From JADJPO01 sp963750395 (GTDB lineage: Bacteria; Actinomycetota; Actinomycetes; Actinomycetales; Kineosporiaceae): DNA of 64,000 nucleotides. The stretch covers positions 124,001 to 188,000 of the forward strand of contig CAVVQM010000010.1 of the NCBI GenBank assembly GCA_963750395.1, written 5' to 3'. Both the position numbers and the translations under genes were made by a program. The stretch's first letter is position 1, and every line of letters starts with the position of its first letter. Positions 7,722-17,203 of this stretch are shown piece after piece. The notes under the pieces were generated by a model. The model was not told the origin of the DNA, ran no database searches, and saw only the letters and a program-made list of their open reading frames with translations.

Positions 7722-10205
7722 TCACCGAGGGCTGCCACGCCGCACCTCGAGTGCGGCCGACCCGGTCTCGCGCTCCGGCAGGACCGCGACGGCCGCGTGC
7801 CCCCCACGATCGGTGCGGACGACGGTGGCCCCGATCGCGCCGAGCATGTCCAGTGCGCTCGCGGAGGGATGGCCGTAGTCGTTGTCTGCGCCGACCCCGA
7901 TCAGTGCCACCCGCGGCGCGAGCAACCGGTAGAGGTCGCCTCGCTGGCGGGCGGAACCGTGGTGGGCGACCTTCACCACGTCGACCCCGTCGCCGATCCA
8001 GCCGCCGACCGACGTCAGCCGGGACGTCAGGGCGCTCTGGCCGTCGAGCTCGAGATCACCCAGCGCCACCACGCGCAGCCGCCCGCCGTTGGGGGTCCCC
8101 AGCTCGACGAGCAGGGTCAGCGAGGCGTCGTTCACCGCGGTTCCGTCCGGCTCACCGGGGTCGGCCGCGACGGCCTCGACGGGGTCCGGAACCCGCCAGT
8201 CCAGGACCCAGCCCCCGGCACCGAACCTGCCCGAACGCGCCCGGTCCACGAACACCAGCGGCCCGGCGCTACCGGGGTGGGCGGCCACCACGCGTTCGAC
8301 GTCGACAGCGTTGTCCTCGGGCTGCCTCAGCCGCGGCGCGAGCACTGGTCCGACGCCCACACCATCGAGAACGCCGTCCAGTCCGGCGACGTGGTCGGCG
8401 TGGAAATGACTCAGCACCATCAGGTCGAGACCTCGGACGCCGGCATCGTCCAGACATCTGCGGACGTCTGCCGGCTCGGGGCCGACATCGACCATGACCG
8501 CGCGGTCCGGACCCGAGCGGATCAGCAGGGCATCGCCCTGGCCGACGTCGCAGAACACCACCGCCCAGTCCGTGGCGGCCCAGGACTGCGCCCGCCGACC
8601 GGCCAGCCACCAGCCGGCCGAGACCGCCAGGAGCACCGCCACCGATCCCGCCATGAGCCGGCGCCCAGAGGGGAAGCGGAAGCGACCGGGTGGGCGACCG
8701 GCGCTCAGGGTCAGCGCGACCACCGCTGCCGTCGCGACGGCGAGCAGAAGGGCCCCCCGCACCCCCTCGGGCCAGGCCACCTGCGCCATCGGCAGGGCGG
8801 CCGCCCGATGGGCGACCTGCGTGATCCACCAGGTGGCGACGCAGCCCGCAGCGGCCACGAGTTCGGCACCCCCGGGCCAGAGCAGGGCCAGCAGGGCGGC
8901 AAGGACCCCGAGCACCGTCGCGGGCAGAACGGCGGGCTCGGCGAGCAGGTTCGCGGGCACCGCCACCGTGCTGACCTGCGGCTGCAGCAGGATCACCAGG
9001 GGCCCGCAGGCCGCCTGGGCGGCGGCGGGGGCCGCCAGCGCCAGAGCGAGCGGGCGCGGCATGAACGTCCCCAGGCGGGCGGCCCACGCCGGGGCGAGCA
9101 GGAGCAGGGCCGCCGTCGCCGCCACCGACAGCGCGAAACCCGCGCTGCGGGCCAGCCAGGGATCGACCACGAGCAGGACGATCACCGCCGTGCACAGAGC
9201 GGGGACGCCACGGCTCCCGCGACTGGTCAGCAGACCGGCCAGCATCACCGCGCCCATTCCCGCCGCCCGCACGACGCTCGGCTCAGGGCGGGCCAGCACC
9301 ACGAAGGCGGCCAACGCCGCGGCGGCCACGATCAGCCGGGCCCGCCGTAGCAGCCCGAGCGCGACCGCCAACCAGAGCGCGCTGCCCGTCACGATCGCCA
9401 CGTTGGCCCCGCTGACGGCCGTCAGGTGCGTCAGGCCGCTGACCCGCAGGTCCTCGACGACCTGCGCCGGAAGGCGGGAGGTGTCGCCGACCACGAGAGA
9501 GGGCAACAGGCCGCCGGGCCCGGGCGCACGGTCGTCCACGGCCTCCCGCAGCCCCTGACGGACCCGCTCGGCCACCCGCCACCAGATCCGGGCCGCCTCG
9601 ACGGTCTCGGGCGGACCGAACGCCTGCACCACCGCGACCACGACGTCGCCGCTCGACTGGGACGCCGCCAGTCGCCCGACCAGCCGAACGCGGCTGCCGA
9701 CCTGCGCCCCGGCCCACTGCGGCCCACCCATCACCAGGACGTGCGCGCTGACCAGACTCGCTCGTCCCCGGGCGTCGGCCCGATCCAGGCGCACCCGCAC
9801 GGCGTAGCGCTGGGTCGCAGGCGCAGCCTCGAACCCGGCGCCGTCGCGCGCCTTCAGCCGGAACGGATCGGCGGCCACCCTCCCGGTCAGTTGTGCCACC
9901 GCCCGCTCGGACACCCACTGCGGCAGGGGACCTGCGCCGCGCTGCCACAGCCGAACGCCCGCCGAGACCAGCACCGTGCACATCGAGGCCGCTACCAGCA
10001 CGACCAGCGCCGTCCTGGCAGAACGCCTCCGATGAACCCGGGCGGCCACCAGCGCGATCACGGCGGAGAGCGCGGCCGCTGTGCCGATCGCCCGTGACGG
10101 AGCGGTGAGTGCCCATCCGCAGACGCCCCAGCAGGCGACGGCGACCGGGAGCAACCGCAGGTCCGCGGCCCTGGGCGACTGCAGGAGGGCACCTGCCGCG
10201 CCCAC
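7722..10205 (-). CDS. comEC: ComEC/Rec2 family DNA uptake channel
   Basis: An 827-residue polytopic membrane protein with the complete ComEC layout. It has two or three N-terminal membrane segments, a soluble OB-like DUF4131 domain (about residues 90-215), the multi-helix competence domain (HLTAVSGANVAIVTGSALW onwards), and a C-terminal metallo-beta-lactamase domain with LSHFHADHVAGLDG near residue 597 and VKVAHHGSARQ. In competent bacteria it forms the inner-membrane channel that takes up single-stranded DNA, and the MBL domain is thought to be the nuclease. The GTG start is 1 base after the comEA stop, so the two are an operon. Actinobacteria carry these genes widely without demonstrated competence. 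Confidence 0.95.
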   Translation of the reverse strand: MGAAGALLQSPRAADLRLLPVAVACWGVCGWALTAPSRAIGTAAALSAVIALVAARVHRRRSARTALVVLVAASMCTVLVSAGVRLWQRGAGPLPQWVSERAVAQLTGRVAADPFRLKARDGAGFEAAPATQRYAVRVRLDRADARGRASLVSAHVLVMGGPQWAGAQVGSRVRLVGRLAASQSSGDVVVAVVQAFGPPETVEAARIWWRVAERVRQGLREAVDDRAPGPGGLLPSLVVGDTSRLPAQVVEDLRVSGLTHLTAVSGANVAIVTGSALWLAVALGLLRRARLIVAAAALAAFVVLARPEPSVVRAAGMGAVMLAGLLTSRGSRGVPALCTAVIVLLVVDPWLARSAGFALSVAATAALLLLAPAWAARLGTFMPRPLALALAAPAAAQAACGPLVILLQPQVSTVAVPANLLAEPAVLPATVLGVLAALLALLWPGGAELVAAAGCVATWWITQVAHRAAALPMAQVAWPEGVRGALLLAVATAAVVALTLSAGRPPGRFRFPSGRRLMAGSVAVLLAVSAGWWLAGRRAQSWAATDWAVVFCDVGQGDALLIRSGPDRAVMVDVGPEPADVRRCLDDAGVRGLDLMVLSHFHADHVAGLDGVLDGVGVGPVLAPRLRQPEDNAVDVERVVAAHPGSAGPLVFVDRARSGRFGAGGWVLDWRVPDPVEAVAADPGEPDGTAVNDASLTLLVELGTPNGGRLRVVALGDLELDGQSALTSRLTSVGGWIGDGVDVVKVAHHGSARQRGDLYRLLAPRVALIGVGADNDYGHPSASALDMLGAIGATVVRTDRGGHAAVAVLPERETGSAALEVRRGSPR

Positions 10206-10206
10206 C

Positions 10207-11004
10207 TCACACCGTGACCAGGGGACGTAGCCGGGCCAGGGTCTTCGGTCCGATGCCCGTCACCTCGCCGAGTTCGTCCACGCTGGTGAACCGCTGATGG
10301 TCCCGGCGCCAGTCCAGGATCCTGCCCGCGGTGACCGGGCCCACACCGGGCAGCGACTCCAGTTCGACGGCGGTGGCAGTGTTCAGGTTCACCACGGCGG
10401 AGGTGTCGGCGCCCGCGGCTCCGGCTCCCTGTCCGCCCCCGTCGCCCGTTCCACCACCCTGAGCGGGCAGCGGATCGTCCGGACCGGGCACCACGATCTG
10501 TTCGCCGTCGACCACCGGACGAGCGAGGTTGATCCGGCCCAGTGCAGCGGCCCGGGTGGCCCCACCGGCCGAGGTCACGGCGTCCGCCACCCGGGCCGCG
10601 CCGGTGAGGGTCACCAGCCCGGGACGACGCACCTTGCCCACCACGTGCACCACGACCGGCGCCCCGGCCGCGCCCGGCGCATCCTCCGGGACGGCCGATC
10701 CCGGTTCCGGCGTACCCACCGTCGTGGGCGCTGCGCCGTCCAAGAGCGAGTCCACGGAAGCAGCGCCGGATCCGGCTGCCGCCGCGCCGGAAACGTCTCG
10801 GGCCGCCACGAACTCGGTGCCGGGCGGGGTCTGACCGGCGTCGCTCAGAAGGCCCCGCCCGAGCAGCCCGGCCAGCACGACCCCGGTCAGGATCAGCGTC
10901 GCCCGCACCAGGTGCGGCGGGAGGGCACGGCCGGTTCGGAGCCGATCGAACCGCCCTGGCGGCTCACCGGTGCGGTCGGGTCGGGACTGCGGCGGTGAAG
11001 GCAT
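10207..11004 (-). CDS. comEA: ComEA-like DNA-binding protein
   Basis: A 265-residue single-pass membrane protein. A Pro/Arg-rich N-terminus is followed by one membrane segment (about residues 32-52, LILTGVVLAGLLGRGLL), a low-complexity Ala/Gly/Ser linker, an SLBB domain (VVHVVGKVRRPGLVTL to EQIVVPG), a second Gly-rich linker, and a C-terminal double helix-hairpin-helix (VNLNTATAVELESLPGVGP and ELGEVTGIGPKTLARLRPL). The HhH domain binds double-stranded DNA outside the membrane and hands it to ComEC. It sits directly upstream of comEC. Length and domain order are normal for actinobacterial ComEA. Confidence 0.94.
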   Translation of the reverse strand: MPSPPQSRPDRTGEPPGRFDRLRTGRALPPHLVRATLILTGVVLAGLLGRGLLSDAGQTPPGTEFVAARDVSGAAAAGSGAASVDSLLDGAAPTTVGTPEPGSAVPEDAPGAAGAPVVVHVVGKVRRPGLVTLTGAARVADAVTSAGGATRAAALGRINLARPVVDGEQIVVPGPDDPLPAQGGGTGDGGGQGAGAAGADTSAVVNLNTATAVELESLPGVGPVTAGRILDWRRDHQRFTSVDELGEVTGIGPKTLARLRPLVTV

Positions 11005-11119
11005 GGGGCGACGCTAGGCACCCGGTCCGGCAACGCCGGGGTCGTCGCCGGCCGGGTTGTGGGGAACCGTCGCTGACCCGAACTGGGGACGCGACCACCG
11101 TGCAGGCGCGACCCCCGGC

Positions 11120-11971
11120 TCAGACCGCCGGAGCCATCACCACACCGACGACACCGGGACCGGCGTGGGCCCCGACCACGGCGCCGACCTCCTCGAGGTA
11201 GACGTCCCGCACCCCCGGCAGGCGCGCTCGCAATCGCTCGGTGAGCTGACCCGCCCGCTCCCGCGCGCCCAGATGCTGCACCCCGATGTCGACCGTGCGC
11301 TCCCCCGCCGCGGCCACGACCAGTTCCTCCAGACGCGCCAGGGCACGCGAGGCGGTCCGGACCCGCTCCAGTGCCTCGACGCGGCCGTCGACCAGGTGCA
11401 GCAGGGGTTTGACCGACAGGGCCGAACCCAGCAGGGCCGCCGCGGTCCCGATCCGACCCCCTCGGTGCAGGTACTCCAGGGTGTCCACGTAGAGCCACAG
11501 GAGGCTGTCGTAGGCGCAGGTGGCCGCGACGCGGGCGACCTCGTCGACCCCCGCCCCGGAGGCCGCCGCCCGGCTGCCGGCCCGGGCTGCGAACCCCAGC
11601 CCCAGTCCCAGGCTCCGCGAATCGACGACCCTGACCGTGATTCCGTCGGCCTCGACCTCGCGGGAGGCCACGCGGGCCGCGCCGACCGTGCCCGACAGCT
11701 CGCCCGACAGATGAACCGAGACCACCTCGCGCGCGCCGAGCGACCGGTAGGTCTCGGCGAAGGTCGTCGGACTCGGCCGCGAAGTCGTCACCGGGCGGGA
11801 ATCCAGCAGCGCCTCGGCCACCTCGGCGCTGGTGATCTCCAGCCCCTCCGCCAGCGATCGCCCATCCACCACGACCTGCAGGGGCACAACCGTCAGGCGG
11901 GATTCCGCCACCACGTGGGCCGGGAGCGACGCGGTCGAGTCGGTGACGACGGCCACCCGCTGAGCGGTCAC
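11120..11971 (-). CDS. DegV family protein
   Basis: A 283-residue DegV-fold fatty-acid-binding protein. It has VAVVTDSTASLPAHVV at the start, TSRPSPTTFAETYRSL around residue 65, VVSVHLSGELSGTVGAA (the conserved loop that holds the lipid carboxylate), VDSRSLGLGLGF, and the late LEYLHRGGRIG. DegV/FakB proteins present fatty acids to the FakA kinase in firmicutes. In actinobacteria the partner is less certain. The GTG start lies 3 bases after the leuS stop, so it is probably co-transcribed from leuS, an arrangement conserved in actinobacteria. Confidence 0.93.
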   Translation of the reverse strand: MTAQRVAVVTDSTASLPAHVVAESRLTVVPLQVVVDGRSLAEGLEITSAEVAEALLDSRPVTTSRPSPTTFAETYRSLGAREVVSVHLSGELSGTVGAARVASREVEADGITVRVVDSRSLGLGLGFAARAGSRAAASGAGVDEVARVAATCAYDSLLWLYVDTLEYLHRGGRIGTAAALLGSALSVKPLLHLVDGRVEALERVRTASRALARLEELVVAAAGERTVDIGVQHLGARERAGQLTERLRARLPGVRDVYLEEVGAVVGAHAGPGVVGVVMAPAV

Positions 11972-11974
11972 GGA

Positions 11975-14494
11975 TCAGCCGGGGACGACGTTGACCAGTT
12001 TGGGTTCACGCACGATGACCGTACGGATCGGCTTGTCGCCCAACGCCTTCTGGATCGCCGGGCGGGCAACGGCCATCGCCCGCAACTCGTCCGCATCGAT
12101 CGAGGGCGACACCTCGAGACGATCGCGCACCTTGCCCCCGACCTGGACGACGCAGGTCACGGTCTCGGTGACCAGCAGGGACTCATCGACCCGGGGCCAA
12201 CCGGCCAGCGCCACGCACGGCTCGTGCCCCAGCCGCGCCCAGATGTCCTCGGCGGCGTAGGGCGCGAACAGCGACAACATCACCGCGGTCGCCTCGACGG
12301 CCTCGCGGACGGCCGGATCCGCGCCTCCGCATCCGCTGTCGATCGCCTTGCGCGCGGCATTGACCAGTTCCATGATCCGGGCGACGGCCACGTTGAACCG
12401 GAAGCCCTCGATCAGCGCGGCGACCTCGTGCGCGGTCCGGTGGGTCAGGGCACGTAGCTCGACGTCACCGGTCGAGAAGTCCACCCCTGCAGGTGATGTC
12501 ACGTCACCGGCCAGCCGCCAGGCCCGGGCCAGGAAACGCGCCGAGCCGGCCGGGGAGACGGTCTTCCAGTCGATGTCGTCCTCCGGGGGACCGGCGAAGG
12601 CCATCGTCAGACGGACGGCGTCCACGCCATGCTCGGCCAACTCGTCGGAGAGCCGCACCAGATTGCCGCGCGACTTGCTCATCGCCGAGCCGTCCATGAC
12701 GACCATGCCCTGGTTCAGCAACCGGGTGAAGGGCTCGGTGAAGCCGATCATGCCCATGTCGAACAGCACCTTGGTGAAGAACCGGGCGTAGAGCAGGTGC
12801 AGGATCGCGTGGGTGACCCCGCCGACATACTGATCCACCGGCAGCCACTTGGCGGCCTCCGCGGCGTCGAACGGCACGTCGTCGCGGTCCGGGCTGACGT
12901 AGCGCAGGAAGTACCAGGACGAGTCGACGAAGGTGTCCATGGTGTCGGTGTCGCGGGTCGCGGGCCCGCCGCAGGCCGGACACTCGACGTTGACCCAGTC
13001 GCCCGCCCCGCCCAGCGGCGAGGTGCCCTTGGGGCGCAGATCCAGCCCGGCGGCGGGGGGCAACTCCACCGGCAACTGCTCGTCCGGCACCTGGACCTGC
13101 CCGCAGGCGGCGCAGTGCACGATCGGGATCGGCGTTCCCCAGTAACGCTGCCTGGAGATCAACCAGTCCCGCAACCGGTAGTTGGTCGACGCGGCGGCCA
13201 GGCCCTTCTCGGCGAGGAGGGCGATGACCGCCTCGATCGCCTCGTCCTTGCCCAGGCCGTCCAACGGCCCGGAGTTGACCATGACGCCGTCCCCGGCGGT
13301 CGCCTCGAAGGTCAGCGCGGGGTCGGGCAACGGCTCGCCGTCCTGGCCGCGGACGTCGACGACGGTCCTGACCGGCAGGCCGAAGGCCTTGGCGAAGTCC
13401 AGATCCCGTTGGTCGTGCGCCGGTACGGCCATGATCGCCCCGTGCCCGTAGTCCGCCAGCACGTAGTCCGCCGCATAGATCGGTATCCGCTGCCCGTTGA
13501 CCGGGTTGACGGCGTGGCGCTCCAGGAAGACGCCGGTCTTGGGACGGTCCGTGGCGAGCCGCTCGATGTCGCTGGCCCCCCGCAAGCGCGTCAGGTAGTC
13601 GGAGAACTCGGCGCGGACCGCATCGGGGGCGTCCGCCGCCAGTTCGGCGGCCAGGTCGGAGTCGGCGGCGACGACGAAGAACGTGGCCCCGAACAGGGTG
13701 TCCGGTCGGGTCGTGTAGACGGTGATCGGTTCGTCACGGCCGTCGATCGCGAACACCACGTCCGCACCGGTCGAGCGCCCGATCCAGTTGCGCTGCATGG
13801 TGAGGACCTTGTCCGGCCACCGACCCTCCAGCTGCGCCATGTCGTCCAGCAGTCGGTCGGCGTAGTCGGTGATCTTGAAGTACCACTGGGTCAACTTCTT
13901 CTTGATGACCAGGGACTCGCAGCGCTCGCACCGCCCGTCCACGACCTGCTCGTTCGCCAGCACCGTCTGGTCGGTCGGGCACCAGTTCACCAGGCTCGGA
14001 CGGCGGTAGGCCAGACCGCGCTCATGCATCCGGTTGAAGATCCACTGGTTCCAGCGGTAGTACTCCGGGTCCGAGGTGCGCAGGATCCGGTCCCAGTCGA
14101 AGGAACAGGCGTAGCGGCGCATCGAGGCCAACTGCTGGGCGATGTTGGCGTAGGTCCACTCCCGGGGATCCTCGCCGCGCTTGATCGCCGCGTTCTCGGC
14201 GGGCAGCCCGAAGGAGTCCCAGCCGATCGGGTGCATCACGTTGAACCCGCGCTGCGCCCAGTAGCGCGCCACGACGTCCCCCAGGGCATAGGCCTCCGCG
14301 TGCCCCATGTGCAGATCGCCGGAGGGGTAGGGGAACATGTCGAGGACGTACTTGCGCGGGCGGGCGTCGTCCGGACGGCCACTGCGGAACGGGGCCAGCT
14401 CGTCCCACACCCCCAGCCAGCGGTCCTGGATGGCGAAGGCGTCGTAGCCGCCCGACACCTCTGCGTCCTGACTCGACGTGTCGATCTGGGTCAT
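11975..14494 (-). CDS. leuS: Leucyl-tRNA synthetase
   Basis: An 839-residue class I aminoacyl-tRNA synthetase. The HIGH motif is HMGH at residues 62-65 in FPYPSGDLHMGHAEAYALGD. The KMSKS loop is MSKS in MDGSAMSKSRGNLVRL. The CP1 editing domain contains DRPKTGVFLERHAVNPVNG and HGAIMAVPAHDQRDLDFA, and the zinc-domain cysteines appear in VHCAACGQ and VECPACGGP. The C-terminus ends REPKLVNVVPG. The ATG at 14494 (MTQIDTSSQD) was preferred over longer frames because AAGGA lies 9 bases upstream and the protein then has the usual actinobacterial length. A degraded C-terminus of a second, different LeuRS occurs near 52 kb. Confidence 0.97.
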   Translation of the reverse strand: MTQIDTSSQDAEVSGGYDAFAIQDRWLGVWDELAPFRSGRPDDARPRKYVLDMFPYPSGDLHMGHAEAYALGDVVARYWAQRGFNVMHPIGWDSFGLPAENAAIKRGEDPREWTYANIAQQLASMRRYACSFDWDRILRTSDPEYYRWNQWIFNRMHERGLAYRRPSLVNWCPTDQTVLANEQVVDGRCERCESLVIKKKLTQWYFKITDYADRLLDDMAQLEGRWPDKVLTMQRNWIGRSTGADVVFAIDGRDEPITVYTTRPDTLFGATFFVVAADSDLAAELAADAPDAVRAEFSDYLTRLRGASDIERLATDRPKTGVFLERHAVNPVNGQRIPIYAADYVLADYGHGAIMAVPAHDQRDLDFAKAFGLPVRTVVDVRGQDGEPLPDPALTFEATAGDGVMVNSGPLDGLGKDEAIEAVIALLAEKGLAAASTNYRLRDWLISRQRYWGTPIPIVHCAACGQVQVPDEQLPVELPPAAGLDLRPKGTSPLGGAGDWVNVECPACGGPATRDTDTMDTFVDSSWYFLRYVSPDRDDVPFDAAEAAKWLPVDQYVGGVTHAILHLLYARFFTKVLFDMGMIGFTEPFTRLLNQGMVVMDGSAMSKSRGNLVRLSDELAEHGVDAVRLTMAFAGPPEDDIDWKTVSPAGSARFLARAWRLAGDVTSPAGVDFSTGDVELRALTHRTAHEVAALIEGFRFNVAVARIMELVNAARKAIDSGCGGADPAVREAVEATAVMLSLFAPYAAEDIWARLGHEPCVALAGWPRVDESLLVTETVTCVVQVGGKVRDRLEVSPSIDADELRAMAVARPAIQKALGDKPIRTVIVREPKLVNVVPG

Positions 14495-14594
14495 CTTCAG
14501 CAGTCCTTCTGATGGGGCCGGTCGGTCTGTGCCGATCCCCGGAGCACGCCCATGGCGCACGTCACAGGGCGGGGCGCCGCACCGAGCCGATGGC

Positions 14595-14648
14595 TCAGCG
14601 CGGCCCGGTAAGCAGACCGCCGGTCAGGACCGGCTCGGCAACGAACAT
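14595..14648 (-). promoter_or_regulatory. Possible leader peptide upstream of leuS
   Basis: An ATG frame of 17 codons (MFVAEPVLTGGLLTGPR, then TGA) sits about 100 bases upstream of leuS. Three of 17 codons are leucine (CTG, CTG, CTT). It is followed directly by a GAGCC-ATC-GGCTC hairpin that overlaps its stop. This is the shape of an attenuation leader, but the ribosome site is weak and leucine is common in any frame here. Confidence 0.25.
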
Positions 14649-14706
14649 GCCGTCAGGGTAACGGACCCGGCGGCGCGGCCCGGCACCGACAGGACCCGCG
14701 CCAGGC

Positions 14707-15900
14707 TCAGCGTTGGGCGGACGTCGGGCCCGCCCGGCCGCTCCCCTGCCGGCGCAGGGAGCGCCGCAGCAGCATGTCCTTCTCGCCCTTGGCGATCAGG
14801 CCCGCCAGGTCACAGGAGTCCCAGGGGACCAGGGTCGCCGACCCGATGCTCACCCTGCCACCCCACAGCTCGGTCGCCACGGGCGGGTCGGACAGCAGCG
14901 CGGCGCGCACGCGGCGCTCCAGCTCCAAAGGGGACATCCCGGTCCCGGGCCCGACCACGACGAACTCGTCGCCGCTCCAGCGGCAGACCACGTCGGTGGT
15001 CCGCACGTTCGCGGTGACCACCTGGGCGACGGCGCGCAGGACCGCGTCCCCCCCGGCCAGGCCGAGCGCGGTGTTGACCTCGCGCAGCCCGTCGACGTCG
15101 ATGTACAGGCAGTTCACGGCCTGGCCGCTGCGCCGGGCGTGGTCGATCATGGGCGCGGCGATCAGCTCGGCGCCGGAGCGGTTGACCATCGACGTCAGCC
15201 GGTCGCGCACCGAGTGCTCATGCACCGCACGGCGCAGCAGAAGGCGTTCCGAGGCAAGCGATTCCGCGCGACGCTGAACGGCGAAGGAGATCGCCACCGC
15301 GCCGCACAGGACGACCAGTCCGAAGGCCCACTGTTCGACAGGTCCGAGGGCCCCGGCCCGATCGGCCTGCCAACGCGACATCGCGGCGTAACCGGCGCCC
15401 GTCGCCCACGGCAGGGCGGCGACCAGTGCGACGGTGAACACGGCGGGACGGGCCAGCAGCAGGCCGGCGACGATCACCCAGACCCCGGCGTCGACACCGG
15501 TGAGCGGCACGCCGCTGGCTCCGGCGCGGACCCCGGCGAGGAGTGCGCCGAGCCCGAGGACGAACGGGAGGGCCCGACGGTGGTCGGGAGCGATGATCAC
15601 CAACGCGATGACGGCGGCGGAGGCCACCAGGTCGGCCACCAGGGCCGCGGCGAGGCGGGTCCCGGGCGCGACCACGAGCACCGCGGCGACATGCAGGGCG
15701 GTCCAGATCCCGAGCGCACTGATCAGCGGTCCGGCCGACAACCAGGGCGCGGCCCCGCCGTCCCCGTTCGAGCGGTCGTCGGAGTCGTCGAGCACGCTCG
15801 AGTGCGGGCCGTCGTCCATGACGCGCGAATCCGTCCCGTGCATTCCTGTTCCATCCGGGGCCGTCCCATGGGGGGCGGTCCCGTTCGAGGCTGGGGTCAC
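14707..15900 (-). CDS. Membrane-anchored diguanylate cyclase (GGDEF)
   Basis: A 397-residue protein. A His/Asp/Gly-rich cytoplasmic N-terminus (about 55 residues) is followed by six to seven membrane segments (about residues 60-210) and a C-terminal GGDEF domain (about 230-390). The active site reads RWSGDEFVVV, an accepted SGDEF variant. Five residues before it is RTTD, an intact RxxD inhibitory I-site, so product inhibition by c-di-GMP is likely. Upstream substrate elements CLYIDVDGLREVNTALG and AGGDAVLRAVAQVV are present. It should make c-di-GMP from two GTP at the inner face of the membrane. It is divergent from rocD with a 68-base gap. Confidence 0.9.
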   Translation of the reverse strand: MTPASNGTAPHGTAPDGTGMHGTDSRVMDDGPHSSVLDDSDDRSNGDGGAAPWLSAGPLISALGIWTALHVAAVLVVAPGTRLAAALVADLVASAAVIALVIIAPDHRRALPFVLGLGALLAGVRAGASGVPLTGVDAGVWVIVAGLLLARPAVFTVALVAALPWATGAGYAAMSRWQADRAGALGPVEQWAFGLVVLCGAVAISFAVQRRAESLASERLLLRRAVHEHSVRDRLTSMVNRSGAELIAAPMIDHARRSGQAVNCLYIDVDGLREVNTALGLAGGDAVLRAVAQVVTANVRTTDVVCRWSGDEFVVVGPGTGMSPLELERRVRAALLSDPPVATELWGGRVSIGSATLVPWDSCDLAGLIAKGEKDMLLRRSLRRQGSGRAGPTSAQR

Positions 15901-15968
15901 GGGCTGGGTATCGGCGCGGCCGGCGGCGTCCTTGACGTCGCGGCTTCGAGCGGTGGCAGGGTGGGGGC

Positions 15969-17183
15969 ATGTCGACCCCGACGGCGGACGCCGCAGCCCA
16001 CATCGCTATGACAGAGCAGTTCGCGGCGACCAACTATCACCCCCTGCCGGTGGTGCTCAGCCGCGGCGAGGGCGCCTGGGTCCACGACGTCACCGGCAAC
16101 CGCTACCTGGACTGTCTGGCCGGCTACTCGGCACTCAACTTCGGCCATAGCCACCCCCGCCTGCTGGCCAGGGCCCACGCTCAACTGGATCGGCTCACCC
16201 TCACCAGCCGGGCCTTCTACAACGACCAACTCGGCCCGTTCGTCCGCGACCTGGCGGCCATGACCGGCAAGGACCGGGTGCTGCCGATGAACACCGGCGC
16301 CGAGGCGGTCGAGACCGCCCTGAAGGTGGCCCGCAGATGGGGCCAGGAGCGGCACAAGGTCGACCCGGACCGGGCCAACATCATTGCCATGGCCGGGAAC
16401 TTCCACGGTCGCACGACCACCATCATCTCCTTCAGCACCGACGAGGATGCCCGTCGCGGCTTCGGGCCCTTCACCCCGGGCTTCCGGATCGTGCCGTTCG
16501 CCGACATCCAGGCCGTGCACGAGGCGCTGGACGACGACACCATCGCCGTGCTCGTCGAACCGATCCAGGGCGAACGGGGCGTCATGATCCCGCCCCCCGG
16601 GTACCTGCCGGAACTGCGCCGGCTGTGCAGCGCGCACGGCGCACTCATGATCGCCGACGAGGTCCAGTCCGGGCTCGGGCGGACCGGGGCGACCTTCGCC
16701 TGCGACGTCGACGACGTCGTGCCCGACATGTACCTGATGGGCAAGGCTCTCGGCGGTGGCATCGTTCCGGTCTCGGCCGTGGCCGCCGACGACGAGGTGA
16801 TGTCGGTGATCACCCCTGGATCGCACGGGTCGACGTTCGGCGGCAACCCGTTGGCAGCAGCCGTCGGGCACGAGGTGGTCTCGATGCTGGCCACCGGCGA
16901 GTACCAGGAGCGCGCACGCACCATGGGCGCCCTGCTGGCCGAGGGGCTGGCGACCCTGCCGACCGACCGCGTGCAGCAGGTCCGCTGCCGGGGCCTGTGG
17001 GCCGGACTCGACATCGACCCCGGCTACCTGACCGGGCGGGCGGTGTGCGAGCGCCTGCTCGATCGCGGAGTCCTCGCCAAGGACGCGCACGACTCGACGA
17101 TCCGGCTGGCGCCGCCGCTGGTGGTCACCGCCGCCCAGATCGAGCTGCTGGTCGAGGCCCTGCGGGGAGCGCTGGCCGACTGA
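15969..17183 (+). CDS. rocD: Ornithine--oxo-acid transaminase
   Basis: A 404-residue class III PLP-dependent aminotransferase. It converts ornithine and 2-oxoglutarate to glutamate-5-semialdehyde and glutamate. Family motifs are present: NYHPLPVVLSRGEGAWVHD near the start, LDCLAGYSALNFGHSHP, PMNTGAEAVETALKVAR, GNFHGRTTTIISFS, VEPIQGERGV, the cofactor Asp in MIADEVQSGLGRTG, and the Schiff-base Lys (about residue 259) in MGKALGGGIVPVSAV. Length and the NxGAEAVETA motif favour RocD over acetylornithine aminotransferase. The next gene, a pyridoxal kinase, starts 20 bases downstream and could supply its cofactor. Confidence 0.93.
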   Translation: MSTPTADAAAHIAMTEQFAATNYHPLPVVLSRGEGAWVHDVTGNRYLDCLAGYSALNFGHSHPRLLARAHAQLDRLTLTSRAFYNDQLGPFVRDLAAMTGKDRVLPMNTGAEAVETALKVARRWGQERHKVDPDRANIIAMAGNFHGRTTTIISFSTDEDARRGFGPFTPGFRIVPFADIQAVHEALDDDTIAVLVEPIQGERGVMIPPPGYLPELRRLCSAHGALMIADEVQSGLGRTGATFACDVDDVVPDMYLMGKALGGGIVPVSAVAADDEVMSVITPGSHGSTFGGNPLAAAVGHEVVSMLATGEYQERARTMGALLAEGLATLPTDRVQQVRCRGLWAGLDIDPGYLTGRAVCERLLDRGVLAKDAHDSTIRLAPPLVVTAAQIELLVEALRGALAD

Positions 17184-17203
17184 GGCGATCGCCGGCGTCA
17201 CCC

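Noticed and set aside
12629..14512. Long open frame antisense to leuS (about 627 codons)
   Set aside because: It is the mirror of a conserved gene in high-GC DNA, has no recognisable domain and is Gly/Arg/Val-rich as expected for such shadows.
14495..14706. T-box riboswitch upstream of leuS
   Set aside because: No T-box core sequence (such as the conserved TGGNACCGCG-like motif) or specifier stem could be identified.
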